Shown in pieces: positions 1-10,700 of a stretch of 64,000 nt of DNA. Below the pieces are notes generated by a model, which saw nothing but the letters and a program-made list of their open reading frames with translations, was not told the DNA's origin and did no database searches. Position 1 is the first letter of the stretch, and each line of letters starts with the position of its first letter. The stretch is taken from NCBI GenBank assembly GCA_024635495.1, contig JAGXIT010000004.1, positions 310,001 to 374,000 on the forward strand, given 5' to 3'. The position numbers were made by a program, and so were the translations under genes. Origin of the DNA: Candidatus Saccharimonadota bacterium. Its GTDB lineage: Bacteria; Patescibacteriota; Saccharimonadia; Saccharimonadales; UBA4665.

Positions 1-374
1 TGCCCCTCTGCGTCGATAGATAAATGCTCTCGCGTATATGCTGCAGCCTCTTTAGATTTCGTCTTTGCGGCAAAATCCTTAATAACTTTGTCATTGTCCC
101 TTTTGGCTCGCAGACCTTCAATACCCGCTGCTAATATAAGCACTCCAGCTGTAGCATTTGCTCCGATAAATGCATCTTGTGAATGTTCTGTGCCGCTATT
201 TATATTCAGTCCACTTAGAGCTCCCGCCGCTACGCCCGCGACAAATAATCCACGTTGAATCTGCCTCGACACTTTTGTTCGTCTAGCTATGCGATCTTCG
301 AGGCTTTCTTGGGGGACCTCGCCATTAGTCTCAATGGGCGTTAGGTCTCGACCTAGATTATTTTGTTCACTCAT
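1..374 (-). CDS. Hypothetical membrane protein, 3' end beyond window edge
   Basis: Own translation of minus strand from ATG at 374: MSEQNNLGRDLTPIETNGEVPQESLEDRIARRTKVSRQIQRGLFVAGVAAGALSG..., open to position 1; TATAAT lies about 10 nt upstream of ATG. Confidence 0.7.
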   Translation of the reverse strand, partial: MSEQNNLGRDLTPIETNGEVPQESLEDRIARRTKVSRQIQRGLFVAGVAAGALSGLNINSGTEHSQDAFIGANATAGVLILAAGIEGLRAKRDNDKVIKDFAAKTKSKEAAAYTREHLSIDAEG

Positions 375-454
375 GTTGATAATTATTATAGCATTTTTTT
401 GGATTTTGTCTATATCACTAATATAGTGGTTTTCTTCTGTTATACTACTCTGAT

Positions 455-3019
455 ATGGGAAAAACAGTCACAAGATTATACAAACAATTTCAGCCTGAAT
501 CATACGATATCAAGTGGAACATTGACGAAAAAACCATGCGTTTTCGTGGTCACGTCACCATCAAGGGCAAAAAAGTCGGTCGGCCAAGCCAGAGGCTCAC
601 CTTCCACGCCAATGGACTCAAAATCAGCGAGGCAACCATCACGTCTCATAGCAAAAAGGGCGATCAAGTGCTCGCCATTACGCGTATCAATGCCCACAAA
701 AGCTTCCATGAGCTTCGTCTCCATACCGAAGAGATGGTCTATCCAGGTGCTTACACCGTAGATATCAGCTTCGAAGCACCGATTACTGATGGCATGACGG
801 GTATTTATCCCTGCTCCTTCAAGGACGGATCTGAAAATAAAAAACTTTTCGCAACGCAATTCGAAAGCCATCATGCCCGAGAGGCTTTCCCATGTATCGA
901 TGAGCCGGAAGCCAAGGCAGTATTCACCACGACAGTCGTGACAGAACCCGGGCTAGTAACCCTCGGCAATACTCCCATAGCTACACAGTTAGAGGCTAAG
1001 GGCAGGCTCGTCACCACGTTTGAACCATCGCCAAAGATGAGCTCGTATCTGCTCGCGTTCGTCGTCGGCGATATGCATAAAAAATCAGCCAAGACCAAGA
1101 GCGGTGTAGACGTAAATATATGGGCTACAACCGCCCAGCCAGCCAATGCGCTCGAAGCAGCGCTGGAATTTGCCGTTGGCTCGATTGAGTACTTCGAAGA
1201 ATACTTTGACGTGCCATATCCGTTGAAGAAAGCCGACCACGTCGCACTCCCAGATTTTAGTAGCGGTGCGATGGAAAACTGGGGGCTCATCACCTACCGC
1301 GAGCGTGTACTACTCGCTTATCCGGATGAGACTTCACAGAGCACCATAGAGCAAATCGCACTTGTCATCGCACACGAAACAAGCCATCAGTGGTTTGGCA
1401 ATCTCGTGACCATGCGCTGGTGGGATGACTTATGGCTCAATGAAAGCTTCGCAAATATGATGGAATACCAGGCTATTGATTCAATGAGGCCCGACTGGCA
1501 TGTGTGGCATGAGTTTGTTGCCGCAGAGGGCTTGAGCGCCTTCCGTCGTGATGCAGTCGCAGGTGTCCAGGCCGTGCATGTAGATGTGAATCACCCCGAC
1601 GAAATCAGCTCCTTGTTTGACCCAAGTATTGTATATGCCAAGGGCGGCCGACTTCTGTACATGCTCAAGAATTACATCGGTGAAAATGCTTTCCGAGCGG
1701 GTCTCAGCGCCTACTTTGCTAAGCATAAATACAGCAATACTACTGGTGATGATCTGTGGGCCGCGTTATCTGAAGCCAGCCATAAAGACATCAGCAGTTT
1801 TATGAGTCCATGGCTTGGTCGCTCGGGCTTTCCACTTTTGACCGTAGATCAAGAGGGTTCGAACGTCACGATTTCTCAGCAACAATTCCTCGATGATCCG
1901 AGCAAAGTCGACACCGAGCGTTTGTGGCCGGTACCATTATTTTCGAATGATACTTCGCAAGACATCATGACTGAGCGCGAAACCAGCCTAACCACTAAGC
2001 TACCAAGCTTCCTCGTGAATACTGGCGCACGTGGACATTACGTCGTCGATTACCGCTCTCCCGAAACAGAGCACTCAATCATCAAGAGCATACAAAACTT
2101 GTCTTTTGACGAGCCAGACAGGCTGATACTACTCAATAGCAGCTCTATGCTCGCGAAGGCTGGCATCGAGAGCTTCGGTCTGACCCTGGAATTGCTAGCC
2201 GCCTATGAGAACGAAGAAAGTGACCCGGTGTGGGGTATCATCGGCCTCGTAGTCGGAGAGGCTCGTCGTTTTATCAGTCTCGACGCGACACTCGAAGATG
2301 ACGTCAAGGCATTCATACGAACACTTATTGCAAAGCAATACAAACGGCTCGGCTGGCAGGGTGAAGCGAGCGAATCGACAGCAGACCAGAAACTCCGCAG
2401 CCTCATTATCGGGCTTGGAGCGTACGCAGAATATAGTGATATTACTGCCAAGGCTACAAAACTATTTGCCGACTATACAGAGAAAGATACCGCACTTACC
2501 CCAGAGCTCCGCAGCACTATCATGTCTATTCCAGTGCGAGATGGCGATACGAAGGCCGTCGATTTCCTCGTTGGTCTCCACGACAGCACAAACAATAGTG
2601 AGCTCCAGAGCGATATATGTGATGCTCTCACCGATACCAAAGATCCCTCAGTGGCTGCACAGCTACTTGTACGACTGAAAGATTCAAAGCTGGTCAAGCC
2701 GCAAGACGTCGACCGCTGGCTCATCTATCTCATGCGGAATCGCTACACCCGCGATGTGGCATGGCAATGGATGGTTGATAACTGGGCTTGGCTCGAAGAG
2801 ACGTTCGGCAACGATAAGACCTACGACTATCTCCCCCGCTATGCCGCCAGTGTTGTGAGCACGCGCGCCTACGAGAAGAAATTCCACGATCTGTTTGATA
2901 GCAAGATAAACCAACCTATCCTCAAGCGGAACATCACCCTCGGTGGCGAAGAAATCGCCACACGCCTCGCCTGGCTAGAACGCGACCTCCCCGCCGTCCA
3001 AACCTTCTTCAAAAATTAA
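455..3019 (+). CDS. pepN: M1-family aminopeptidase (aminopeptidase N-like)
   Basis: GAMENWG motif and HETSHQWFGN...NESFAN zinc-binding motif; 854 aa. Confidence 0.95.
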   Translation: MGKTVTRLYKQFQPESYDIKWNIDEKTMRFRGHVTIKGKKVGRPSQRLTFHANGLKISEATITSHSKKGDQVLAITRINAHKSFHELRLHTEEMVYPGAYTVDISFEAPITDGMTGIYPCSFKDGSENKKLFATQFESHHAREAFPCIDEPEAKAVFTTTVVTEPGLVTLGNTPIATQLEAKGRLVTTFEPSPKMSSYLLAFVVGDMHKKSAKTKSGVDVNIWATTAQPANALEAALEFAVGSIEYFEEYFDVPYPLKKADHVALPDFSSGAMENWGLITYRERVLLAYPDETSQSTIEQIALVIAHETSHQWFGNLVTMRWWDDLWLNESFANMMEYQAIDSMRPDWHVWHEFVAAEGLSAFRRDAVAGVQAVHVDVNHPDEISSLFDPSIVYAKGGRLLYMLKNYIGENAFRAGLSAYFAKHKYSNTTGDDLWAALSEASHKDISSFMSPWLGRSGFPLLTVDQEGSNVTISQQQFLDDPSKVDTERLWPVPLFSNDTSQDIMTERETSLTTKLPSFLVNTGARGHYVVDYRSPETEHSIIKSIQNLSFDEPDRLILLNSSSMLAKAGIESFGLTLELLAAYENEESDPVWGIIGLVVGEARRFISLDATLEDDVKAFIRTLIAKQYKRLGWQGEASESTADQKLRSLIIGLGAYAEYSDITAKATKLFADYTEKDTALTPELRSTIMSIPVRDGDTKAVDFLVGLHDSTNNSELQSDICDALTDTKDPSVAAQLLVRLKDSKLVKPQDVDRWLIYLMRNRYTRDVAWQWMVDNWAWLEETFGNDKTYDYLPRYAASVVSTRAYEKKFHDLFDSKINQPILKRNITLGGEEIATRLAWLERDLPAVQTFFKN

Positions 3020-3137
3020 CGTTGTCTTTGTCCGCCCGGGCATGCCGCCAGTTGAGCGCTACTATTTTATAACCATGAGTTTCCAGATACTCAGCCGCAA
3101 TCTTCTCGGCATCGTGGCCATGACTATAATTCGTCAG
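3009..3137 (-). pseudogene. Truncated YraN/UPF0102-like N-terminal remnant
   Basis: Frame directly after rnhB reads LTNYSHGHDAEKIAAEYLETHGYKIVALNWRHARADKDNVNF*, similar to the YraN N-terminus; lacks the GEID-type catalytic part and an ATG; ends inside pepN 3' end. Confidence 0.55.
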
Positions 3138-3724
3138 GCCTGCCCTACAATCTTCTTGATCGGCTTGTACGACATCCGGTGGATGCTGCAAACCCCATGC
3201 GCTTGCAATGCCGCGATGTGTACGGCCGTGCCGTAGCCGACGTGCTTCTCGAACCCATACTGCGGATATTTTGCAGCCATATCTATCATGTAATTGTCAC
3301 GAGCGACCTTGGCAATGATACTGCCCGCACTCGCACTAGGCTCTGTTAGGTCAGCCTTGATGACCGCGCGCGCCATCGGCTCATCGGGCAAGTAATTGCT
3401 ATTGCCGTCTATGATAATCTCGACATCGCCAAGTGGCTCGCCGTGCACTTCTTCGTATCTCGTCCGCAAATCGTCCAATGCGCGGCTCATAGCCGTCTTG
3501 ACAGCGGTGGTAATACCGCTTGTGTCAATATCCCCCGGGTCAACCCACCCCAGGCCGTACCCAAGGGATTCCTCTCGTATAACGACATCAAGTACATCTC
3601 GTCTCTTTTTGCTGAGAAGCTTCGAGTCTTTGAGCCCCTCAATCGGCTCGTCGAGCAGCACGGCACCAGCCACGAGTGGCCCAGCCCAGCACCCCCTCCC
3701 AACTTCATCTATCCCAATTGTCAT
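3134..3724 (-). CDS. rnhB: Ribonuclease HII
   Basis: IGIDEVGRGCWAGPLVAGAVLL motif and SAGSIIAKVARD. Confidence 0.93.
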   Translation of the reverse strand: MTIGIDEVGRGCWAGPLVAGAVLLDEPIEGLKDSKLLSKKRRDVLDVVIREESLGYGLGWVDPGDIDTSGITTAVKTAMSRALDDLRTRYEEVHGEPLGDVEIIIDGNSNYLPDEPMARAVIKADLTEPSASAGSIIAKVARDNYMIDMAAKYPQYGFEKHVGYGTAVHIAALQAHGVCSIHRMSYKPIKKIVGQA

Positions 3725-3757
3725 AGCCTAAGGCTAGCGAATTTTCCGCACAAAAGC

Positions 3758-3785
3758 AAAACTCCCGAGAGATTCGGGAGTTTTT
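3758..3785 (-). terminator. Rho-independent terminator downstream of rplS
   Basis: AAAACTCCCGA-GAGAT-TCGGGAGTTTTT perfect stem with T/A tracts on both sides (potentially bidirectional). Confidence 0.85.
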
Positions 3786-3820
3786 GGAGTCAACTGACTT
3801 ATATAAGTGCTTATAAAGTT

Positions 3821-4348
3821 TTAGGCTTCTTTTTCGGAGTCTTCGTGAGCCGCGACAACAGCATCTTGCTTCGCTTTGAGCGCTGCTTCTTCTGCAGCCT
3901 TTTCGGCTTCGTGAATCTCAGCAAGCTTCGCATTTTCTTCGGCAAGCTTAGCTTCTTCCTCTTCAGCGTGTTTATCGACGACACCATTGACGGTCTGTCG
4001 GTCGAAGTCTACACCACTCAGTCGAGCAGCCTTACCGGAAAGCTTACGCATGTAGCTGAGGTAGTTTCGGCGAACTTTACTTCGCTTGGTTACTTCAATC
4101 TTCAGCACAAGTGGACTGTGGAGCAAAAAGCTCTTTTCTACACCGATACCGCTGGCGATACGTCGTACAGTGATACGGCTGGTGTGGCTATTTTTGCGCT
4201 CGGTTCGGATAACGAGACCCTGGAAGATCTGCACACGCTCTTTGGCACCTTCTTTAATTTTTTGGTGCACTTTAACCGTGTCACCACTGCGCACGTCGAC
4301 GACTGCGCCTTTTTTAAATGTATTGTCTAAGTCTTTGATAATTTCCAT
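3821..4348 (-). CDS. rplS: 50S ribosomal protein L19 with C-terminal charged extension
   Basis: GDTVKVHQKIKEGAKERVQIFQGLVIRTERKNSHTSRITVRRIASGIGVEKSFLLHSP; 175 aa. Confidence 0.95.
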   Translation of the reverse strand: MEIIKDLDNTFKKGAVVDVRSGDTVKVHQKIKEGAKERVQIFQGLVIRTERKNSHTSRITVRRIASGIGVEKSFLLHSPLVLKIEVTKRSKVRRNYLSYMRKLSGKAARLSGVDFDRQTVNGVVDKHAEEEEAKLAEENAKLAEIHEAEKAAEEAALKAKQDAVVAAHEDSEKEA

Positions 4349-4428
4349 AGTTGTGTGGACACCTTTAATAAATCTTTGCGTTCAATCAATTCTATCGCAT
4401 TTCACCCCTTAAAGCAAGTCTCTTCGAA

Positions 4429-6039
4429 TTATTCGATGACGCGGAAGACTTCTTGGAATGAAGTCTCGCCGGCTATCACGTGCAATATGGCATCGTGCAT
4501 CATTGTGCGCATACCACTTGCAACGGCCGCTTCTTCGATATCTTGACTCGAAATAATCTTCGTCCGGTCTTCGAGTAGTGCCCTGAGTGCCCCGGTCATC
4601 TGGAATTGCTCACGAATGGCGATTTGCCCCTTGTAGCCATAGGGATTTTCGGCCGAGCTGCCCGGCTTGTAGAAAGTCACACTGTCGAGGTTTGGCTTTT
4701 CGGTGCCTTCGGGCAGTGAATCTACAACCTTGCGGACGATTTCGAGCTCATGTTCGTTTGGCTCGTATGGTTGCTTGGTATTATCGTCGAGTTTACGTAT
4801 CAATCGCTGCGCCATCACGAGGCGAATCGCCGAGACGAATAATGGGTTCTGGCCTATCACATCACTGAGGCGGGTCAAGGCAGCGGCAGCTGAAGATGCG
4901 TGGAATGTCGATAGCACGAGGTGGCCGGTCAGGCTTGCCTGTAATGCAGTGCGGGCAGTGTCATTGTCTCGAATCTCGCCGACCATCACAATATCTGGGT
5001 CAAGGCGCAAGATGGCTCTTAGCTTCTCGGCGAATGATGTATCATCGTCTTTTTTCTCCTTGGTATTTACCGGTATCTGGGTAATGCCATCAAACTGGTA
5101 TTCGACTGGATCTTCGATGGTGATAATCTTGCGCTCATCGTTAGATAGGCTATTGAGCATTGAGTACAGTGTCGTGGTTTTACCTGAGCCGGTTGGACCA
5201 ACTGCAAGTACAAGGCCACTTGGCTTCGCGATGATGCCATCGACTACCTTTCGCTGATCGTCACTGAGGCCGAGTCTATCGAGTGTATACATCGCTCGGT
5301 CCATATTGAAAAGCCGCATCACGACATCCATGTTATGGATGGTAGGCACAGTCTCGAGACGAACATTGACGTCGACATCGGTACCATCGGCCATTTTGAC
5401 CTTCTGGGCAATATGGCCTTGCTGTGCGTAATCGGCGGCTGTGCTGACATTGCCAGAGCTGGCAACCGCGCCTATCAGCATGCGGTATTTATCTGCGTTG
5501 AGCGTGGCGATTGGGTGCAACACCCCGTCTATTCTTAGTCGTATACGAGTATCACCGGAGGTTGTCTCGATATGAATATCACTGGCGTTCAATCGGTGTG
5601 CCTGACTGACAAGGTAGGCCAGCATGTCATCGGCTCGGACTTGATTGAGCATTTCAGAGATTTCACCGACTAACGCCTTGGAATCGCCCTCGTTAATCTC
5701 GATATCTTGGTAGACCACCTTCTTCGGTGGGTCGTATAGATTCATATAGTCCTTGAACCCTGCATCGGAGATGAGATTGAAGCGAATCTTTTGATCAGTA
5801 AAATGATTCGTCAGCGAATTCATCGTCTGCTGTGATGTCGTGGTCGTGATGCCGAAGAGAATATTGCTCTTGTCGGTCTCTAGGGGGATGATGCGATACT
5901 GCCGCATCTGATCGATACTGATGACGTCACGAAACAGTGGCTTTTCAGCCATAGCCGACGTATCGGTGTACGCGACATTCAGCAATTGTGCACGGCGTTG
6001 GGTGGCCTGCTCTTCGTCATGGCGAGCGTCTTGACTCAT
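4429..6039 (-). CDS. GspE/PilB-type secretion or type IV pilus ATPase
   Basis: Walker A GPTGSGKTTTLYS, IIGEVEDPVEYQ-like ITIEDPVEYQ, VGEIRDNDTA; start MSQDARH (alternative 6045). Confidence 0.92.
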   Translation of the reverse strand: MSQDARHDEEQATQRRAQLLNVAYTDTSAMAEKPLFRDVISIDQMRQYRIIPLETDKSNILFGITTTTSQQTMNSLTNHFTDQKIRFNLISDAGFKDYMNLYDPPKKVVYQDIEINEGDSKALVGEISEMLNQVRADDMLAYLVSQAHRLNASDIHIETTSGDTRIRLRIDGVLHPIATLNADKYRMLIGAVASSGNVSTAADYAQQGHIAQKVKMADGTDVDVNVRLETVPTIHNMDVVMRLFNMDRAMYTLDRLGLSDDQRKVVDGIIAKPSGLVLAVGPTGSGKTTTLYSMLNSLSNDERKIITIEDPVEYQFDGITQIPVNTKEKKDDDTSFAEKLRAILRLDPDIVMVGEIRDNDTARTALQASLTGHLVLSTFHASSAAAALTRLSDVIGQNPLFVSAIRLVMAQRLIRKLDDNTKQPYEPNEHELEIVRKVVDSLPEGTEKPNLDSVTFYKPGSSAENPYGYKGQIAIREQFQMTGALRALLEDRTKIISSQDIEEAAVASGMRTMMHDAILHVIAGETSFQEVFRVIE

Positions 6040-6129
6040 ATGCATGTAGTATAGCGGTTATGCTTCAGGAGTAAAAGTAGCTAGTGGAGTTTTGAGCAGA
6101 ATCGACCAAACGACGTATACTGAGATACT

Positions 6130-6633
6130 ATGACAGACATCGTCCTTATCGCCCACGATATACGCAGCACACATAATGTGGGCGCCCTACTACGTACGGC
6201 AGAGTGCATGGGTGTCAGCCATATCTACTTCACCGGCTACACACCGTATCCTGAGGCACCACATGATGAACGCCTGCCGCACGAACGGAGAAAGTTGAGC
6301 AGCCAAATAGACAAAACTGCGCTCGGAGCTGCAAAGCTCGTCGACTGGTCACACGAAACGGATATCGATGAGCTACTTGCGCGTATCAAAGAGCAGGGCT
6401 GCGTTGTGGCGGCACTGGAGCAGACGAAAGATAGTTTGTCACTGCCCTCTTGGCAGCCACCTACGAGAGTTGCGCTCATCATCGGGCGTGAAGTCGAAGG
6501 CATCGACCCTTCACTCTTGGCGCAGTGCGATGTAACACTTGAAATACCACAATTTGGTAAAAAAGAATCGCTCAATGTTATCCAAGCAACAGCGATGGCG
6601 TTATACCATATGCGGTTTGCGCCGAAGCCCTAA
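6130..6633 (+). CDS. SpoU/TrmH-family RNA methyltransferase
   Basis: DIRSTHNVGALLRTAECMGV...ALIIGREVEGI...IPQFGKKESLNV motifs. Confidence 0.9.
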   Translation: MTDIVLIAHDIRSTHNVGALLRTAECMGVSHIYFTGYTPYPEAPHDERLPHERRKLSSQIDKTALGAAKLVDWSHETDIDELLARIKEQGCVVAALEQTKDSLSLPSWQPPTRVALIIGREVEGIDPSLLAQCDVTLEIPQFGKKESLNVIQATAMALYHMRFAPKP

Positions 6634-6671
6634 GTATGCTATGTTAAATCATAGGTAACGATTAAATACAA

Positions 6672-7745
6672 ATGACACTCACTAAGACAAAACAACGTCG
6701 CCCAGCTGCGCATCAAAAGAAGCGAGCCGCCATGCATCACAAGCGGTCGAGTCGCTATGCCAACACGTATTGGCCGTATTTGCCTATCGTCGCTATTGTC
6801 ACCCTGGGAGTTGTACTGAATTCATGGCTCGGCGGGATGAACCGAAACGTACTCGGCTATGCTACCGACATGACTGTCTCTGGCCTGCTAACTGGTACCA
6901 ATCAGCAACGTGCTGCCAATGGCCTCGGGGCACTTGCGCTCAATACCAAGCTCAATTCTGCCGCTCAAGCCAAAGCCCAAGACATGATGAATAATGATTA
7001 CTGGTCACACATCTCACCGACTGGTGTCACTCCTTGGTACTGGATAACACAGGCCGGCTACAGCTACTTGGCCGCTGGCGAAAACTTAGCCTACGGATTC
7101 GCAACTTCATCAGATACCATGACTGGCTGGATGAACAGCCCGGGTCACCGTGCAAATATCCTCAATACTTCCTACAAAGAAGTTGGCTTCGGTGTCGTCA
7201 ATGCACCAAACTACCAATCGACTGGGCCGCAAACTATCGTCGTTGCCATGTACGGCGATCCATATGTTGCACCAATCGCAAAAGCTACCACACCAACCAC
7301 CACAACGACCACAACTACGACGACTCAACAGACCACTCCTGCTCCAACTCCAACCCCAACCCCAACCCCAGAACCAAAGCCAGTTACCGGCCCAACCAAG
7401 GCAGATACCGATACCGCCACTCCAGAAAACACCAAGACCACCAACGGCAACACCAAAGAATATGCATCAACCGGCGGAACATCAGCTGCCGAGCCGGTCA
7501 GCTCAAAAGGTGTCAGTCGTATCGAAGTGCTGAACGCAGCAAATGTCTCGTTTTCACAATTTGCGATCAGCATGATTGTATCGATAGCCCTACTACTCTT
7601 CTTGCTCCGTCATAGCCTTGCTTGGCATAAAGTAATTGTGAGAGGTGAGAAATTCATCCTGCACCACCCACTGCTCGATATTGCATTCGTCGCAATTATC
7701 ACACTCGGCGTAATACTCATGCAGACTACTGGCACAATTCGATAG
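6672..7745 (+). CDS. CAP/SCP-domain surface protein with Thr/Pro-rich linker and C-terminal TM segments
   Basis: QRAANGLGALALNTKLNSAAQAKAQDMMNNDYWSHISPTG...GENLAYGF...GWMNSPGHRANILN; TTTTTTTTTT/PTPTPTP linker; C-terminal hydrophobic helices. Confidence 0.88.
   Translation: MTLTKTKQRRPAAHQKKRAAMHHKRSSRYANTYWPYLPIVAIVTLGVVLNSWLGGMNRNVLGYATDMTVSGLLTGTNQQRAANGLGALALNTKLNSAAQAKAQDMMNNDYWSHISPTGVTPWYWITQAGYSYLAAGENLAYGFATSSDTMTGWMNSPGHRANILNTSYKEVGFGVVNAPNYQSTGPQTIVVAMYGDPYVAPIAKATTPTTTTTTTTTTQQTTPAPTPTPTPTPEPKPVTGPTKADTDTATPENTKTTNGNTKEYASTGGTSAAEPVSSKGVSRIEVLNAANVSFSQFAISMIVSIALLLFLLRHSLAWHKVIVRGEKFILHHPLLDIAFVAIITLGVILMQTTGTIR
7288..7375. repeat. Low-complexity Thr/Pro coding repeat (acnacn / ccaacc)
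   Basis: Direct reading: accaccacaacgaccacaactacgacg...ccaactccaaccccaaccccaacccc. Confidence 0.85.
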
Positions 7746-7751
7746 ATTACT

Positions 7752-10700
7752 TTACTGTAAGCGGACGTTTTCGGTACCAACTAGGTTCGATAGCGCTTCG
7801 ATTGTGTCCTCGTCTGCCATGACTTTGCTCGGTAGTTTTACTGCTTGTTTGGCGGTGTCAGGTCCGAGCACTAGAACTACTTCGAGAGGGCCCGACCGCT
7901 CATCTACCAGCACTTTTAACTTCTGTAGCAGATCAGTATCATTGCTATTAATTAGACGAATATATAGTCTCTCTGGCGTTTTTCTCTCAACCTTGTCCGC
8001 GGCAACAACCTTCTTCAACTTAACAGGTTTGGGTACTTTCTTTTTGTGCCCAGTGGCCTCATAAGCAGCAGCCTGTTCATGAGTAATCTCTCGTGCTTCG
8101 TCAACCATAACTTTTACTTCTTTACTCTGGGTGCCATCACGCTCCTTGGCGCTGACTTTTCCGCGGATGATAACGACTCTATCGCGCTCCCATAGGCCAA
8201 GCGTCTGCTGAAATGCCGAGGGAAATAATATGACTTCAATCTCACCATATTCGTCTTCGAGTTTCACGAAAGCCATTTTCTGGCCCTTCTTGGTGACTAT
8301 TTCACGGGCATCGGTAATTGATCCGCCGATGACAACCGCGCGACTATCATGCTCTGGCTTGATAAGATTAATCGGTGTCGTTTGCTCAGCCAATATAGCT
8401 GAAAAGGAATCAAGCGGGCGCTGGCTCAAATATAGGCCAAGAAGCTCGCGCTCCCATAACAGGAGTTCTCGTGGCGTGTGAGTCACATCTGGCGCAAGTA
8501 GTTTGAGTGTTGGGCGAGCCGACAGACCATTGTCCATAGCCACGCCAAACAAATCTGTTTGTCCGCTCGCTCGTTCTTTTTGCAGCCGCTGCCCATAGGC
8601 GAGGATAGTCTCTAGATTGTGGAGTAGCGTCGAACGATCAGTAAACACATCAAATGCGCCTGCTCGAGCCAGACTCTCGAGAGCCTTGCGATTTACAACC
8701 CGTGTATTTACAGCTGCGATAAAGTCTTCGATGGTCTTGAACTCCCCGATATCTTCACGAGCTCGCAGTATTTCGTCAACCGCGCCGTGGCCAACATTTT
8801 TGATGGCATTCATACCGAATCGAATTTGTTTCTTGTCTTTGACGATGGCAAATTCACCAAACGATTCATTGACGTCGGGAGATAATACTTCGATACCCAT
8901 CTTTTTACATTCTGCGATTTCGATAGCTAATCTATCGGTATCATCAAAATCACTCGTCATAAGAGCTGCCATGAAGGCATCCGGATAGTGTGCCTTGAGG
9001 TAGGCAGTCTGATACGCGATTAGACCATAGCAAGCAGCGTGCGATTTATTAAAACAATAGGCAGCAAAATCTTCGAGCTGTTTCCAGAATTGCTCCATCT
9101 TTGTTTGATCTGCGCCTGAGTGCGAAACAGCTCCGTCGATGAAATCCTTTTTCATCTTTCGGAGTACATCCATTTTCTTTTTTCCGATGGCCTTACGGAG
9201 CGTGTCAGCCTGGCCACCCGTAAAACCAGAGAGGTCTTTGCTGATTTGCATGACTTGCTCCTGATAAACAAGCACGCCATAGGTGCTCTCAAGGGAGTCT
9301 TTCATTCCTGAATGTACGTAGGTGATTTTACTTTCACCGTGTTTGCGGGCAATGAATTCATCGATAAACTGCATTGGTCCAGGTCGGTAGAGGGCTACCA
9401 TTGCGATAATGTCCTCGAAAACAGATGGTTTCAGTTGCTTGAGGTACCGCTTCATACCGGCTGATTCTAATTGAAAGACACCGGTTGTTTCTCCGCGACT
9501 GAGCAGTTCGAAAGTTGCTTCGTCATCAAGCGGGATCGTATTGATATCGATATCATCGCCATACACTCTTTTGACTATTCGAAGAGCATTCTTGATAGTC
9601 GTCAGGTTGGATAAGCCTAAGAAGTCCATCTTAAGTAAGCCGATCTCTTCGATCGGGCCCATCGGATATTGTGTAGCAATGACGCCCTTCTGTGCCATCT
9701 CAAGAGGCACAAACTTCACAATGTCATCAGGGGCAATCACAACTCCTGCTGCATGGACACCATGGCTTCGGACTGTACCCTCGAGGATGATAGCTTCATC
9801 AAGCACACGCTTGCTCGTGTCGTTCGTTTCGTACTCGCGTCGTAAGTCGACATCGTCCTTTATGGAATCAGTCAATGGAATATGGCGACCCTGAACTGGC
9901 TGCGGGATCATCTTGGCAAGACGATCGGCTTCCGAATATGGGACTTCGAGTACGCGCGATACATCACGCACAGCGTTACGGGCATACATTCGACCGAATG
10001 TGACGATATTTGCGACACGCTCTTTGCCATATTTCTCTACACAATATTGGATGACTTCGTCACGACGAGTGTCTTGTATATCGATATCCACATCTGGCAT
10101 CGATATACGATCCGGGTTCAGAAAACGCTCGAACAGCAAGTCATATTTGAGAGGGTCAAGCTCGGTAATTTTTAATCCATAGGACACAATTGAACCGGCG
10201 GCGCTGCCACGGCCCGGCCCAAAGACGATACCGCGGTCTTTACCCCAATTGATAAAATCTTGAACAATCAAGAAATAGCCATCAAAACCCATGCTTTCGA
10301 TGATGCCAAGTTCGTACTCTACCCGCTCAAGTACTTCTTTATGTAGATGTTTTTTGGCGGCAGCAATGGTCATAGATTCGGTCTTTTGCTCACTGACGTC
10401 GCCATAGCGCCAAGCCAAACCACGGTAGACAAGCTCCTTAAGATACGAGTTCTCGCTCTCCCCCGACGGAACTGGGAATTTAGGGATAAGTATTTTTCCG
10501 AGCTCGATCTCAATATTGCAGCGATCGGCCACTATTTTTGTATTAGAGATGACCTCTGGGTGATCCTTGCCCCAACGCTCGATAAGGTCCTTGGGCGGAA
10601 TGACATGCAGTTGGTAATTTTTGAGGCTCATTCGCTTCTCGTCTGACAAATATGCACCAGTACCCACGCACAGTAGGATTTCATGAGCCTCTTGGTCTTC

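Noticed and set aside
3443-4330. 295-aa plus-strand ORF in the track
   Set aside because: Antisense to the clear rnhB and rplS genes; sequence looks like frame-shadow translation
7288-7375. Possible non-coding tandem repeat
   Set aside because: It is in frame within the CAP-domain protein and encodes its Thr/Pro linker
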